64,000 bases of DNA, from contig NZ_CP159256.1 of the NCBI RefSeq assembly GCF_040438645.1, positions 248,001-312,000 on the forward strand. Direction: 5' to 3'. The notes under the pieces were generated by a model. It saw nothing but the letters and a program-made list of their open reading frames with translations. It was not told the DNA's origin and did no database searches. Positions 26,338-34,771 of this stretch are shown piece by piece (within the stretch, counting starts at the first letter, position 1; each line of letters starts with the position of its first letter). The translations under genes were made by a program, and so were the position numbers. Origin of the DNA: Mesorhizobium sp. WSM2240. Its GTDB lineage: Bacteria > Pseudomonadota > Alphaproteobacteria > Rhizobiales > Rhizobiaceae.

Positions 26338-27783
26338 ATGAACGTTCTCAGTACCGCATCGGCCGCCGGTGCGACCGCCCTTTCCGCACCCGCCCCAGAG
26401 CACGCCGACCACATTGAGGCGGTCCTGCGACCCGCAGGCCGCCTTGTTCCTTCCCGCGAATCCGGTTGTCCAATTGGCACGAACGCCCTTCGCACGATCA
26501 TGGTCGAATACTTCGGCGGCACGAACGCCGAAGGATTCTGGATCTGGAAGGATGCATACGAGGCCCTCGAAGCCGCACAGGTCCTTTTCCTCAAGAAGTT
26601 CGGCCCCGCGATCATATCGCGCTCGCAATCACCGCAGGCGGTGTTGGCGATGATGAGAAAAATCGCGCAACTGATACCAACGCATACGCGGCGCTCGGAC
26701 GAGAGCCGGGCCATGCAGCAGCTCTCCACACCTCTGCCGCTCGCTTTCATCACCGCCCGAGCCGCCGCGATCGTCTCTGCTGACCTCGTGCTCGAGCCCT
26801 CCGCCGAAACTGGCCTTCTTGCCGTCCATGCCGAAATTGCCCAAGCCTCACTTGCGCTCAATGAATTTTCGGGGATGCGTGCCGATCTGCTCCGTCTGCT
26901 GTTCCCGCGCGTTCCGACCTTTCGCCACGCCGCAGCGAATATCGATGATCATCTCGACGCCATCATTAAGCCCTCCGTCATACTGATGAATCCGCCTTTC
27001 ACCGTGCCCTGCTCTTGCAGTGGGGTGAAGCACTGCCACCATTTGGGGTTTTCCGGAGAAAGGACTGTCCCGGTGATGTCGGCCAGGCGGCCGCCGGGAC
27101 GAAGTCGCGCAAAGGCGGAAGAAAGGTGCCGCCACGCCGCATCGGAGACGTGGCCCCCTGACGGAACCGTCGAGCATCGTCTGCGCCTGGTGCGGCCAGC
27201 CGATGAGCTGCGCTTCGGTCTCGACGCTTCGGCCGAAACACATTGGCAGCCCACGACACGGGAGATCTTCGCCCAAATGTGGGAAGCCGAGGTGGCGGCG
27301 GTCCCCGAGTTCACCACGAGCACCTTCCACGTCGTCACGGGTCTTCTTCTGCCGATCTGGCGAAGGCTGCCGGACGACGATTGCCGCGTCTACCGGATTC
27401 AAACCGATTCTGGCGAGCGCATCATCGGCCGGCACATTGCTCCTGCGCTCGTGGCGACCTTGTTTCGCAACCTAGGCCTCGACCATGCTCCGTCTGTGTC
27501 CATGGATGAAGCGTGGACCGGCCTTATCGAGGGCCTGATCGGGATGCAGCTCGCGGATGGGCTGAGCCTTCGCCGCAGCCGCGTCATGAACGATTATCGT
27601 GTCGAGCTGATCGGCTTCACCAACGCGATGGTTCCACGGCTGAAGGCGCTCGAGCTGATCTCTGAGATCATCTCATGGGAGCTAAGGCTGTTCGTCCCGA
27701 CCAGTATCGAAGGACCGGCTATTCTGGCCAGGCTCCTCAAGCGCCATGCGCTCATTGCCGTCACCGATCGCGCCGCGACATAA
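26338..27783 (+). pseudogene. Truncated methylase/strawberry-notch-type helicase gene
   Basis: The 481-residue frame carries the two ends of a much longer (normally about 1,400-residue) mobile-element protein that combines a SAM-dependent methylase with a strawberry-notch-like helicase. The N-terminal part has methylase motif I in altered form (VLEPSAETGLLA, normally SAGTG) and the catalytic NPPF at about residues 218-221. The C-terminal part resumes with THWQPTTREIFAQMWEAEV and VVTGLLLPIWRRLP. Between them some 150-170 bases appear inverted (see 26994-27160), and the whole helicase portion is missing. The frame is open, but the product is very unlikely to work. The call rests on remembered family sequences. 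Confidence 0.6.
26994..27160 (-). other. Apparent inverted segment inside the methylase/helicase gene
   Basis: On the plus strand this stretch encodes unfamiliar residues (CSCSGVKHCHHLGF and onward). On the minus strand it encodes SDAAWRHLSSAFARLRPGGR, then ITGTVLSPENPKWW, then FTPLQEQGTV. That is what normally follows the NPPF motif in this methylase family (the SALARL.PGGRLV.ITG pattern). The simplest reading is a small in-place inversion of about 165 bases. Confidence 0.55.
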
Positions 27784-27797
27784 GGGAGCAGGTTGTC

Positions 27798-28835
27798 ATG
27801 ACCAGCTCTGCTTCCGAGCTGGCGCGCCGCCTCGCCGAGCATGCCGAGGCGGTGTGCCGCGTCTATCTCTCCAACGGCTGCCGCGCCGGGAACCACTGGA
27901 TCGTCGGAGACGTGCTCAATTCGCACGGCCGCTCCATGCATGTGCGTCTGAAAGAGAACGCCAAGGGATCCGCAGGCAAATGGGTCGACGAGGCGACGGG
28001 CGAGCACGGCGATCTTCTCGACGTCATCGGGCACAGCTGCGGCCTGGCGGGGTTTCGCGACGTCGCCGACGAAGCCCGGCGCTTCCTCGCCATGCCGCGC
28101 CTAGAATCGGCTAACGCCGAGCGCGAGCCTCCGGCGGTGCGTAGCTCGCCTGATGCTGCGCGCCGCATATTTGCAATGTCGAAGCCGATTGCCGGCACGC
28201 TTGCGGAGCGCTACCTCGCCGGCCGAGGCATTCTGCTTGGCGATCACGAGCGCGCCCTTCGTTTCCACCCAGGCTGCTATTATCGGGATTTCGTGACGGG
28301 CGAGACAATGAAGCTTCCCGCGCTGATCGCCGCTGTCACCGATCACGATGACCGCGTCACCGGGTTGCAGCGCACCTGGCTCGATCCCGGCGGCGATGGC
28401 AAGGCTCATGTCGCTGATCCGCGTCGGTCAATGGGACACCTTCTTGGAAACGGCATCTGGTTGGGACTCGACCCCGGGATGCCTGTCGCGTTCATGGCCG
28501 TCGGCGAAGGCCTCGAGACGATGGCCTCGCTCAGGATCGCAATGCCTTCACTGCCGGTGGTCGCCGCCACCTCGGCCAATCACCTCGCGGGCCTGTCCCT
28601 CCCGCCGAGCTGCAAGCGCCTGTACATTGCGGCCGACGCGGACGCGGCAGGCCGGCATGGCATTGACCGGCTCGGCCAACGAGCCGGGGAGGCCGGGATT
28701 CTCGCGCTGGTGCTTCGCCCGCAGCTCGGCGACTTCAACGACGATCTTCGCCAGTTCGGAGCCGCCCGGCTCGCCGCGTGGTTGCGCGATCAGCTCGTCC
28801 CGGAAGATGTCGGCCTTCTTCTGCAGCCTGGCTGA
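27798..28835 (+). CDS. Toprim-domain primase-like protein (DUF7146/Toprim)
   Basis: The 345-residue protein has an N-terminal primase-like region (about residues 1-130, with CRAGNHWIVGD and the KWVDEATGEHGDLLDVI block) and a C-terminal Toprim domain (about 225-330). Toprim residues are visible as a conserved glutamate in FMAVGEGLETMAS and the DxD pair in LYIAADADAAGRHG. Such proteins are thought to prime or repair DNA during replication or transfer of plasmids and ICEs. The start at 27798 follows AAGGGAG, 15 bases after the stop of the broken methylase gene, suggesting a shared transcript. Confidence 0.85.
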   Translation: MTSSASELARRLAEHAEAVCRVYLSNGCRAGNHWIVGDVLNSHGRSMHVRLKENAKGSAGKWVDEATGEHGDLLDVIGHSCGLAGFRDVADEARRFLAMPRLESANAEREPPAVRSSPDAARRIFAMSKPIAGTLAERYLAGRGILLGDHERALRFHPGCYYRDFVTGETMKLPALIAAVTDHDDRVTGLQRTWLDPGGDGKAHVADPRRSMGHLLGNGIWLGLDPGMPVAFMAVGEGLETMASLRIAMPSLPVVAATSANHLAGLSLPPSCKRLYIAADADAAGRHGIDRLGQRAGEAGILALVLRPQLGDFNDDLRQFGAARLAAWLRDQLVPEDVGLLLQPG

Positions 28836-29079
28836 GGGTCGGCAGGGCCGCGGTGCTACCATAAGCGTCGCCACGGGAAGGCAGGCGTGATGGTGTCCCA
28901 GCTGAAGAGGCCGCGCCCGCGGCCTGTCTGGGAGCGTCCCCTGCCACGGACCATCCGCGGCCGCAACGGCTGCGCCGTCCTCCGCTTCGCTCCGGCCTTC
29001 GGTGCGGCCGCGGCCGGCGCGCGGCCGGGTTGCGCCGTCAGGCCGCGATTGGCGCGGCCGCAACGGACGGAGACACATC

Positions 29080-30018
29080 ATGACCTACGACCTTCCCTTC
29101 GACAACGCCTACGAGCACCACGCATCCTCGCAGACCGACCGCGTCATCCTCGAGCTTCAGATGTACGGACACCGTCCGCACCAGGACGAGCCCGACCCGC
29201 GGCCGCTGCCGGATGAGACAGCCATCCGGGCGGGTTTGGCGGGGATCTTCGACACCTTCGCCGGCATGGTGGGCGACACCAGGCTGGAGCCTGACCTCGA
29301 AGAGCTGCTCTGGTCGACCGTCAACCTCTTCCATCGCGCCGCCGAGCGGGTCACGCGCGAACTCGACCGCAATGAGGATGCCCAGCGCGCGAGCCAGGGC
29401 GAGCAGGACGGCTCAGAGGTCAAGTCCGTGGAGCTGGAACGGCTCACCGCCGAGGGCATTACCTTCGTCGAGCGCCGCAACGTCTTTGAGGTCATGCGCG
29501 ACGAGGCGGCCGACCTGTTCGAGGCGCATACCGGATCGGCCTGGCGCCCCCGCACCGGCTCGAAGGTCAATCATCAAGCGATGACCGCGGCGGTGATCGA
29601 CAGCCGCGACTTCGTCGCGGCCCGTCGCCGCGCCGAGACCGAGGTGCTCCTTCCCGCCGGCACCAAGATCGCGTTCACCGGCGGCGGCGACTTCAACGAT
29701 CACGAGCGCATCTGGGGCGCCCTCGACAAGGCTCGCGAGAAGCATTCCGACATGGTGCTGCTCCACGGCGGAAGTCCGCGCGGCGCCGAGCGCATCGCCG
29801 CCTGCTGGGCTGAGAGCCGCAAGGTGACGCAGATCGCCTTCAAGCCGGACTGGAACCGGCACGCCAAGGCGGCTCCATTCCGGCGCAACGATCAGATGCT
29901 CTCGGTCATGCCGGCCGGCATCATCGTCTTTCCGGGCTCCGGCATCAATGAGAACCTGGCCGACAAGGCGCGCAGGCTGGGCATCCCGGTCTGGCGGTTC
30001 ACCGAGGACGGCGCGTGA
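29080..30018 (+). CDS. DUF2493 domain-containing (SLOG-like) protein
   Basis: In this 312-residue protein the C-terminal half (about residues 185-312) is DUF2493, a Rossmann-like SLOG fold implicated in nucleotide or nucleotide-derivative binding. The motifs are TKIAFTGGGDFNDHERIW, VLLHGGSPRGAERIAACWA and IIVFPGSGINENLADKARRLGIPVW. The N-terminal half is an acidic helical region. The start at 29080 is preceded by ACGGAG. It belongs to the same accessory block as the Toprim gene and is followed by a second, broken SLOG-like gene. Confidence 0.85.
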   Translation: MTYDLPFDNAYEHHASSQTDRVILELQMYGHRPHQDEPDPRPLPDETAIRAGLAGIFDTFAGMVGDTRLEPDLEELLWSTVNLFHRAAERVTRELDRNEDAQRASQGEQDGSEVKSVELERLTAEGITFVERRNVFEVMRDEAADLFEAHTGSAWRPRTGSKVNHQAMTAAVIDSRDFVAARRRAETEVLLPAGTKIAFTGGGDFNDHERIWGALDKAREKHSDMVLLHGGSPRGAERIAACWAESRKVTQIAFKPDWNRHAKAAPFRRNDQMLSVMPAGIIVFPGSGINENLADKARRLGIPVWRFTEDGA

Positions 30019-30090
30019 GTGCCGTCCTTCGGTTGAAGCGAAGGAGGCGGGGCCGGGTGGGGAGTGCTTCAACCAGAAAGGAAAGCCACT

Positions 30091-30622
30091 ATGTCGATGA
30101 TATTCATAGGCGGATCGAGCGACATTCTCGCCTTGCCAGAACCCGCGACCGAGCGCATCGGCTCGATTGTGGCAGCCGAGCATGGCGTGCTGATCGGAGA
30201 TGCGCCTGGCGTCGATTCCGAGGTGCAGGGCCTGCTCATGGGCTATGGCTATGAGCATGTGGGTGTGTTCTGCACCGGCGGGAAGCCACGCAACAATCTT
30301 GGTGATTGGACCGTCTATCCTGTGCCGCCGCCCGAAGGTGCACAGGGCTTCGCCGATCGTGTCGCGAAGGATCGCGAGATGGCGGCGCGCGCTGACTACG
30401 GCCAGGATCTGGGACGGCGAGAGCCCCGGCACCGTCCTTAACGTGCTGCGGCTTGCCATCGCGAACAAGCCATGTGTGACCTACGACTTGCTGCGGGGCA
30501 GAGTGGCGACCACATACGACATTGCCGGTTGGCGGGCGATACTTCACAATGCGGGGGCGGGTGTCCGCCAGCAGGTCGAGGCCCGCATGACACGCGACGA
30601 GCGTCTGACGTTGCCTGCGTGA
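30091..30622 (+). pseudogene. Frameshifted SLOG-like nucleotide-binding protein gene
   Basis: From ATG 30091 the frame reads MSMIFIGGSSDI, then VLIGDAPGVDSEVQ and VFCTGGKPRNNLG, a small Rossmann/SLOG fold. Near 30400 the frame breaks: it continues LGRREPRHRP and stops at 30441, while the frame one base over continues GESPGTVLNVLRLAIANK, then YDIAGWRAIL, to a stop at 30622. The joined protein would be about 177 residues. A single-base change near 30395-30410, genuine or a sequencing error, explains the break. Confidence 0.65.
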
Positions 30623-31419
30623 TCGCTGCTGGAGCCGGCCACCAATGTCCTCGGCCATCTATCGACGCCCTTCACGCTTGCACACGTCTTTTCGGCCGCG
30701 AGCCGCTGCGCCTCGGAAACCCCTAGCTCTCACCCGGTTCCCGCCTTGGGCTGTCACGCTCTCGCCATGTCTCGGGAGGAAGCGGCCCCCTTTCGGCGCG
30801 GGCCGATCGTGGGACGCCCGATCATGCCAGAGGAAGAACTTCCAGGAATTCCCGCCGCCGCGGCCGGGCGCGAGAAGATCGAGGCGCAACCGCAAAGCTG
30901 TGCCTGGAGCCTGCCGACATGGTCGCTCCCACAGCAATGACATCCGCTACCAACCGGCTCGGACCAAATGCCGGCGCTCGTGTGGCGGCCCCCTTTGCAG
31001 CGCCCGCGCGGTCCTGCAGCGTTCGGAGTTCACGCAATTCGCCGCGTCGACGCAGTTGGGGCCCGAGGCAATTCCGTCGGCCGTCGGCTCTGCAGGCCAG
31101 GGCTGCGATGGCGGCCGGTGAGGCGTCTCGCGCGGCCGCATCCGGACCATTCCCTCTGTCCTGTCGCCTTCGTAGAGGACCGCCTGCTTACTGCGGTCAA
31201 CCCCAAGGGGTACTCTTAGCGAAAATTCAGAAAAATTCGATTCTGATCGCTTGTTGCGGGCCCAGGCACTTTCCTCCCCGCGGGTTCGGACAAGTGCGGC
31301 CCGCGGGTTCAAGGCGAAATAGAATTTTCCAGAATTTTCGCCGCGATGACCGCAGCAGGACGGCCCTCTTCTTTGGCGCCATCGGGAATGGTCCCGATGT
31401 AACCGAAGGAGAAATACCC
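30623..31419. other. Long non-coding stretch with large inverted repeat
   Basis: About 800 bases contain no recognisable protein on either strand; the open frames here have arbitrary composition. The left part is GC-rich, while the right end (31200-31350) contains AT-rich arms of an inverted repeat, a CCCCAAGGGG palindrome at 31201-31210 and a direct repeat CCGCGGGTTC at 31278-31287 and 31301-31310. This layout would suit a replication- or transfer-related site or a complex leader for the DUF736 gene. Confidence 0.4.
31219..31341. repeat. 20-base inverted repeat upstream of the DUF736 gene
   Basis: The left arm at 31219-31238 (GCGAAAATTC followed by AGAAAAATTC) and the right arm at 31322-31341 match as inverted copies at 18 of 20 positions. 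They enclose about 83 bases that contain two CCGCGGGTTC direct repeats. Each arm itself contains two AAAATTC units ten bases apart, one helical turn, which looks like a binding-site arrangement. Confidence 0.6.
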
Positions 31420-31743
31420 ATGGCCACCACGATCGCAAACTTGACCACCAAGCCCGACGGCTCGATGGAAGGCGTCTTCGCCACGCTCCGGATCAACGCC
31501 CCGATCGCCGTCATCCCGAACAAGAACAAGTCGCGCGAGGACGCCCCCGATTGCCGGATCGTCAACAAGCGCTCCGGCTTCGAGATCGGCGCAGGCTGGT
31601 ATCGAACCTCGCAGCGCACGGGAGAGGAATATCTCTCGATCAAGCTCGAAGCCCCCGAGATCGGCGTGATCTTCGGCAACGTCGCGCCCGCCCCAGGGGG
31701 TGAGGAGAACAGGAAGGTCATCCTCTGGAACAACCCGGAATGA
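31420..31743 (+). CDS. DUF736 family protein
   Basis: The 107-residue protein matches DUF736: the opening MATTIANLTTKPDGSMEGVF, the PDCRIVNKRSGFEIGAGWYR block and the EYLSIKLEAPEIGVIFGNV block are in the expected order. A GAAGGAG site precedes the ATG. DUF736 genes are widespread on alphaproteobacterial plasmids and ICEs, usually near relaxase or Toprim genes. Function is unknown. It is a little longer than usual because of insertions around residues 30-40 (PNKNKSREDAP). Confidence 0.85.
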   Translation: MATTIANLTTKPDGSMEGVFATLRINAPIAVIPNKNKSREDAPDCRIVNKRSGFEIGAGWYRTSQRTGEEYLSIKLEAPEIGVIFGNVAPAPGGEENRKVILWNNPE

Positions 31744-31805
31744 CGCGAGACTGGCCGGCCCCAAGCGGGGCCGGCTCCCTCATCCTGATACGACGGGAGG
31801 TCTGC

Positions 31806-32075
31806 ATGAGCCGCTCCACCATCATCGTCGCAGGCGACGGCCTGTCCGACACGCCGTCATCGGCTACGACCACCGCTGGGAGGTATTTCCAGCGGTTCCT
31901 GACGAGGCGGGCGAGTTCGCCTTTTGGCTCGGAATGAACACTCGCGAGTTCGACCCGCTTCATACACGCCATCGCTCAAGACGACGATTTCATGCCGCTG
32001 CCCGTGAACGACGGCGCTGGGGAACGCCCGGGCTGTCCAGAACGCTTCATCTCGGACTGAAGCTTGGAGGGTAGC
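31806..32075 (+). pseudogene. Frameshifted small accessory gene after DUF736
   Basis: ATG 31806, with GGGAGG upstream, starts MSRSTIIVAGDGLSDTP. A neighbouring frame continues VRHAVIGYDHRWEVFPAVPD and then FAFWLGMNTREFDPL, and a third frame reads AQDDDFMPLP further on. Together they resemble a short hypothetical protein often found after DUF736, but here at least two frameshifts prevent its translation. Confidence 0.45.
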
Positions 32076-32105
32076 GGTCTTCATGCCGGAGCGTCGCCGT
32101 ACTGG

Positions 32106-32143
32106 TTGACTAGGAAACTTTATTGTGGTAGTTGCCTAGTCAA
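32106..32143. promoter_or_regulatory. MarR operator: paired inverted sites
   Basis: TTGACTAGG (32106-32114) and CCTAGTCAA (32135-32143) are perfect inverted copies. The similarity extends to a 13-base arm TTGACTAGG[A/C]AAC matching at 12 of 13 positions. They lie 13-50 bases before the MarR start at 32157, with the AT-rich stretch ACTTTATTGT between them, where a -10 region would be. Autorepression by the MarR protein is the natural reading. Confidence 0.75.
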
Positions 32144-32156
32144 TTAAGGAGCCCCC

Positions 32157-32618
32157 ATGCCATCGACCCAGCCCGCCTCCGACCTGACCGCCCATCTCGG
32201 TTATTGGTTGCGCTATGTCTCCAACCATGTCTCGCAGGCCTTCGCTCGCAGGGTGGAGGCGCATGGCGTGACGGTGGCGGAATGGGTTCTGATGCGCCAG
32301 CTCCTCGATGAGGAGGTCCTCGCTCCAAGCCGCCTTGCCGACCGCATGGGCATGACGCGCGGCGCCATCTCCAAGCTGGCTGACCGACTGATAGCCAAGT
32401 CCATGCTGGAGCGAGCCGCCGACCCGAAAGATGGGCGGGCGCAGACACTCGCCCTCACGTCCGCTGGCCGCGACCTGGTGCCCGTACTGGCCGCGCTGGC
32501 CGATGCCAATGATGCTGAATTTTTCGACCATCTGACATCGAAGGACCGTGCGGCGCTGCTCCGCATCCTACGGGAAGTCGTCGACAAACGCGGCCTCAAA
32601 TCCCTGCCCATCGATTGA
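32157..32618 (+). CDS. MarR-family transcriptional regulator
   Basis: The 153-residue winged-helix repressor shows GVTVAEWVLMRQLLDEE, the recognition helix region PSRLADRMGMTRGAISKLADRLI, and the wing KSMLERAADPKDGRAQTLALT, all at normal MarR spacing. MarR proteins release DNA on binding small phenolics or on oxidation; no cysteine is present in this protein, so ligand sensing is more likely than redox sensing. It leads a likely operon with DUF1398 and SRPBCC genes and has an inverted-repeat operator just upstream. Confidence 0.92.
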   Translation: MPSTQPASDLTAHLGYWLRYVSNHVSQAFARRVEAHGVTVAEWVLMRQLLDEEVLAPSRLADRMGMTRGAISKLADRLIAKSMLERAADPKDGRAQTLALTSAGRDLVPVLAALADANDAEFFDHLTSKDRAALLRILREVVDKRGLKSLPID

Positions 32619-32655
32619 TGGCGGACATTCCTCAACCCCACAAGAGGACACTGAC

Positions 32656-33132
32656 ATGAATTCGAATTGGCAAGATGTCGCCCGCGCCACGCTTCAAGGC
32701 TCCGAATCCGGCGAGATGACCTTCCCCGAAAGCGTGCGTATGCTGATGGAAGCTGGCTTCGACGGCTACGCGGTCGATTTCCGTCACTCGACCCGCACCT
32801 ATTACATGCCGGACGGCGAAGCGGTCGAGCTGGAGACGGAGCAAACGCTAGCACCGGTGGCCCAGCGTTTCGACCCTGCCGCGGTCAAGGAGGCGATCCG
32901 CGAGGCCCAGGTGCTGGTTCCGGGCTACACCTACAAGGGCTTCTGCGCCAAGGTGGCGGGAGCGGGCTGTGCCGGCTACCTAGTCTCACTCGTCGGCAAG
33001 CGCGTGCTCTACTATGGCCGCACACGAGACCTACACCGAATACTTCCCTGGAACGCAGCCTGCGGTCGAGCTGTGAATACGGCCGAGATCCTGGCGCTGG
33101 AGAGAGTGCCCGCGCTCTTATTCGCCGCATGA
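32656..33132 (+). CDS. DUF1398 family protein with frameshifted C-terminus
   Basis: The first roughly 122 residues follow DUF1398 closely (MTFPESVRMLMEAGFDGYAVDF, YYMPDGEAVEL, VPGYTYKGFCAKVAGAGCAGY, KRVLYYGRT). DUF1398 has no defined biochemical role. After YYGRT (near 33024) the annotated frame reads DLHRILPWNAACG and runs on to 33132. The frame one base over reads ETYTEYFPGTQPAVEL and stops at 33076, which is the expected family ending. The last 35 residues are therefore probably the product of a one-base frameshift. It is the second gene of the MarR operon. Confidence 0.75.
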   Translation: MNSNWQDVARATLQGSESGEMTFPESVRMLMEAGFDGYAVDFRHSTRTYYMPDGEAVELETEQTLAPVAQRFDPAAVKEAIREAQVLVPGYTYKGFCAKVAGAGCAGYLVSLVGKRVLYYGRTRDLHRILPWNAACGRAVNTAEILALERVPALLFAA

Positions 33133-33186
33133 CTTTCCTGCGCCTGGTTTTTTGCCGCTCCACCGACACTTGAAGGGACTCCGACT

Positions 33187-33615
33187 ATGTCCGACGCCGC
33201 TAAGACCCACGCCACCATCCGTTCCGCCACCAAGACAGTGCGAATTGCGTGCGACCCACGGGTCGCCTTCGAGTTCCTGGCCGATCTCGGCAACTGGCCG
33301 CGCTGGGCCGTCGTCAACGTCATATCCACAAGCCGTTCCAATGATCCCGACTGGTGGGACATGGTCACTCCGCATGGGGCAGCTCGGCTCCGAATGCGGG
33401 CGGACGCCCGCCACGGCATTCTTGACCACGATTTCGTCGACCCGCAGACGAACTGGACGGTGCCAGCGCGGGTAATCGCGAACGGCGAGGGCGCCGAGTT
33501 CATGATCACCTTCTTTCAGCCGCCCGGTTTCACGGACGCCTTCTTCGACGAGCAGATCAAACTGGTCGACATTGAGCTGGCAAAGCTCAAGGAGCTGCTG
33601 GAAGCCGCGACGTAG
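33187..33615 (+). CDS. SRPBCC (START/Bet v1-like) family protein
   Basis: The 142-residue protein has the SRPBCC pattern: an N-terminal strand (TIRSATKTVRIACDPRVAFEFLADLGNWPRWA) and a long C-terminal helix (FFDEQIKLVDIELAKLKELLE) that closes a hydrophobic pocket. Members bind small hydrophobic ligands or are polyketide cyclase-like enzymes. It is third in the MarR operon, the usual arrangement for SRPBCC proteins whose ligand also controls the regulator. The 3' end overlaps the convergent WGR gene by 29 bases. Confidence 0.8.
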   Translation: MSDAAKTHATIRSATKTVRIACDPRVAFEFLADLGNWPRWAVVNVISTSRSNDPDWWDMVTPHGAARLRMRADARHGILDHDFVDPQTNWTVPARVIANGEGAEFMITFFQPPGFTDAFFDEQIKLVDIELAKLKELLEAAT

Positions 33616-33895
33616 GAGCCGGGCGGCTCAGTGTGAGGGCCGCACCATCAACCACATCCCGATAGCCGCGACGTGTCTTGGCTCGCTCAATCGCCGCACG
33701 CGCCGCAGCCGCCTCTTCCGCCTTCTCATAGAGATCGATGCGCATGCGGCCGGGCCTGCCTATCCGACCCCATTCGCGCACCACCGCCGCGTCGCCAAAC
33801 AGGCTCGGCGCAATCGTCAGTTTATAGTACCGCGCCATATTGCGAGCGGGATCAATGCGGCGGAGATGTGTCGCGGGACAGGGGTCAGGTTGCAT
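33587..33895 (-). CDS. WGR domain-containing protein
   Basis: The 102-residue protein contains a WGR domain: ARYYKLTIAPSLFGDAAVVREWGRIGRPGR with the diagnostic WGR triplet, then a helix AEEAAAARAAIERAKTRRGY. Stand-alone WGR proteins are small nucleic-acid-binding modules of uncertain role, common in rhizobia. The start at 33895 (MQPDPCPATHLRR) fits the family; a more upstream start at 33958 is possible. It is convergent with, and overlaps, the SRPBCC gene. Confidence 0.8.
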   Translation of the reverse strand: MQPDPCPATHLRRIDPARNMARYYKLTIAPSLFGDAAVVREWGRIGRPGRMRIDLYEKAEEAAAARAAIERAKTRRGYRDVVDGAALTLSRPAPTSRLPAAP

Positions 33896-34095
33896 GACGA
33901 AACATTCGCGTCTCGCCCCGGCTTCGTCCAACAAGTTCGATGAATCGATCCGGCCCAACCGATTCGCGGCGCTTATATGTTGAGGTTGGGGTGAGCCGCC
34001 TCCGCCGGACGGTTCTCTATTTCGCTTCGCTCACGCAGCCCACAAGTGGTCTTCTCACGCCCGCTCGGTTTACGGCCCTCGCGCATCGATTGCCT

Positions 34096-34599
34096 TCAGC
34101 GCCTGCGCCCCTGGTCGCGGCGCCGCGCTGGAGCGACCGAGGCGATATCGGGTGACAGGTCTTCCACCAGCACCATCAAGTGCTCGGCCGTGGATGCGGG
34201 AAGATCAAGCATACGCAGCATCAACTTGAGCTTGACGTCGGCTTCCTGCTGGCTGGAACCGAAGAGATGCGGGGCCGCCGCATGGATCGCCTCGACAGGC
34301 GAGAAGTCCAGCAGTTCGGCAAGATGAATGAGCCGGGTCGCCCGCAACTTTGCGCCCGCTCGCTCATGACGGGCGAGGATCTCGGCATGAATACCGACCA
34401 TCATGCCGACCTGCTCACGATTCAGATTCTGTGCGTCGCGACGCTCGCGCAGGTAGCGGCTCAGCTCCTCTTCCATCTCCGACAGGCTGCGGATGCCGTC
34501 TAAACCCGGCTTACGATAGATCGGTTTGCCAACCTCGGAATCTTCCGTTTCGACGAGGCCTTGCCTGTCGATGTAGGTCTGTACATTCTTGATGGCCAT
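34096..34599 (-). CDS. XRE-family helix-turn-helix regulator
   Basis: In this 167-residue protein the central helix-turn-helix (about residues 48-105) reads LSRYLRERRDAQNLNREQVGMMVGIHAEILARHERAGAKLRA, followed by LIHLAELLDFSPVEAIHAAAP. The C-terminal part is helical. The start at 34599 (MAIKNVQTYIDRQG) has an in-frame upstream extension to 34683 that looks non-coding. It lies alone between the WGR gene and the partition-like pair, and could regulate either the transfer genes or an unlinked target. Confidence 0.75.
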   Translation of the reverse strand: MAIKNVQTYIDRQGLVETEDSEVGKPIYRKPGLDGIRSLSEMEEELSRYLRERRDAQNLNREQVGMMVGIHAEILARHERAGAKLRATRLIHLAELLDFSPVEAIHAAAPHLFGSSQQEADVKLKLMLRMLDLPASTAEHLMVLVEDLSPDIASVAPARRRDQGRRR

Positions 34600-34771
34600 A
34601 TTATTGGCTCGGCTCTTATCCTGTTGCCTCAAATTCCGGTCAAACTGACACGAAAATCTCACCCGATTGGCTCCGGGTTCCAAAAATCAGAGCCAAAACG
34701 GTAGCAACTCTAACAGGGATTCAGCCTTACATTCAACTTGCATCGAGTGGATTGATGCCGAGCGACGATCC

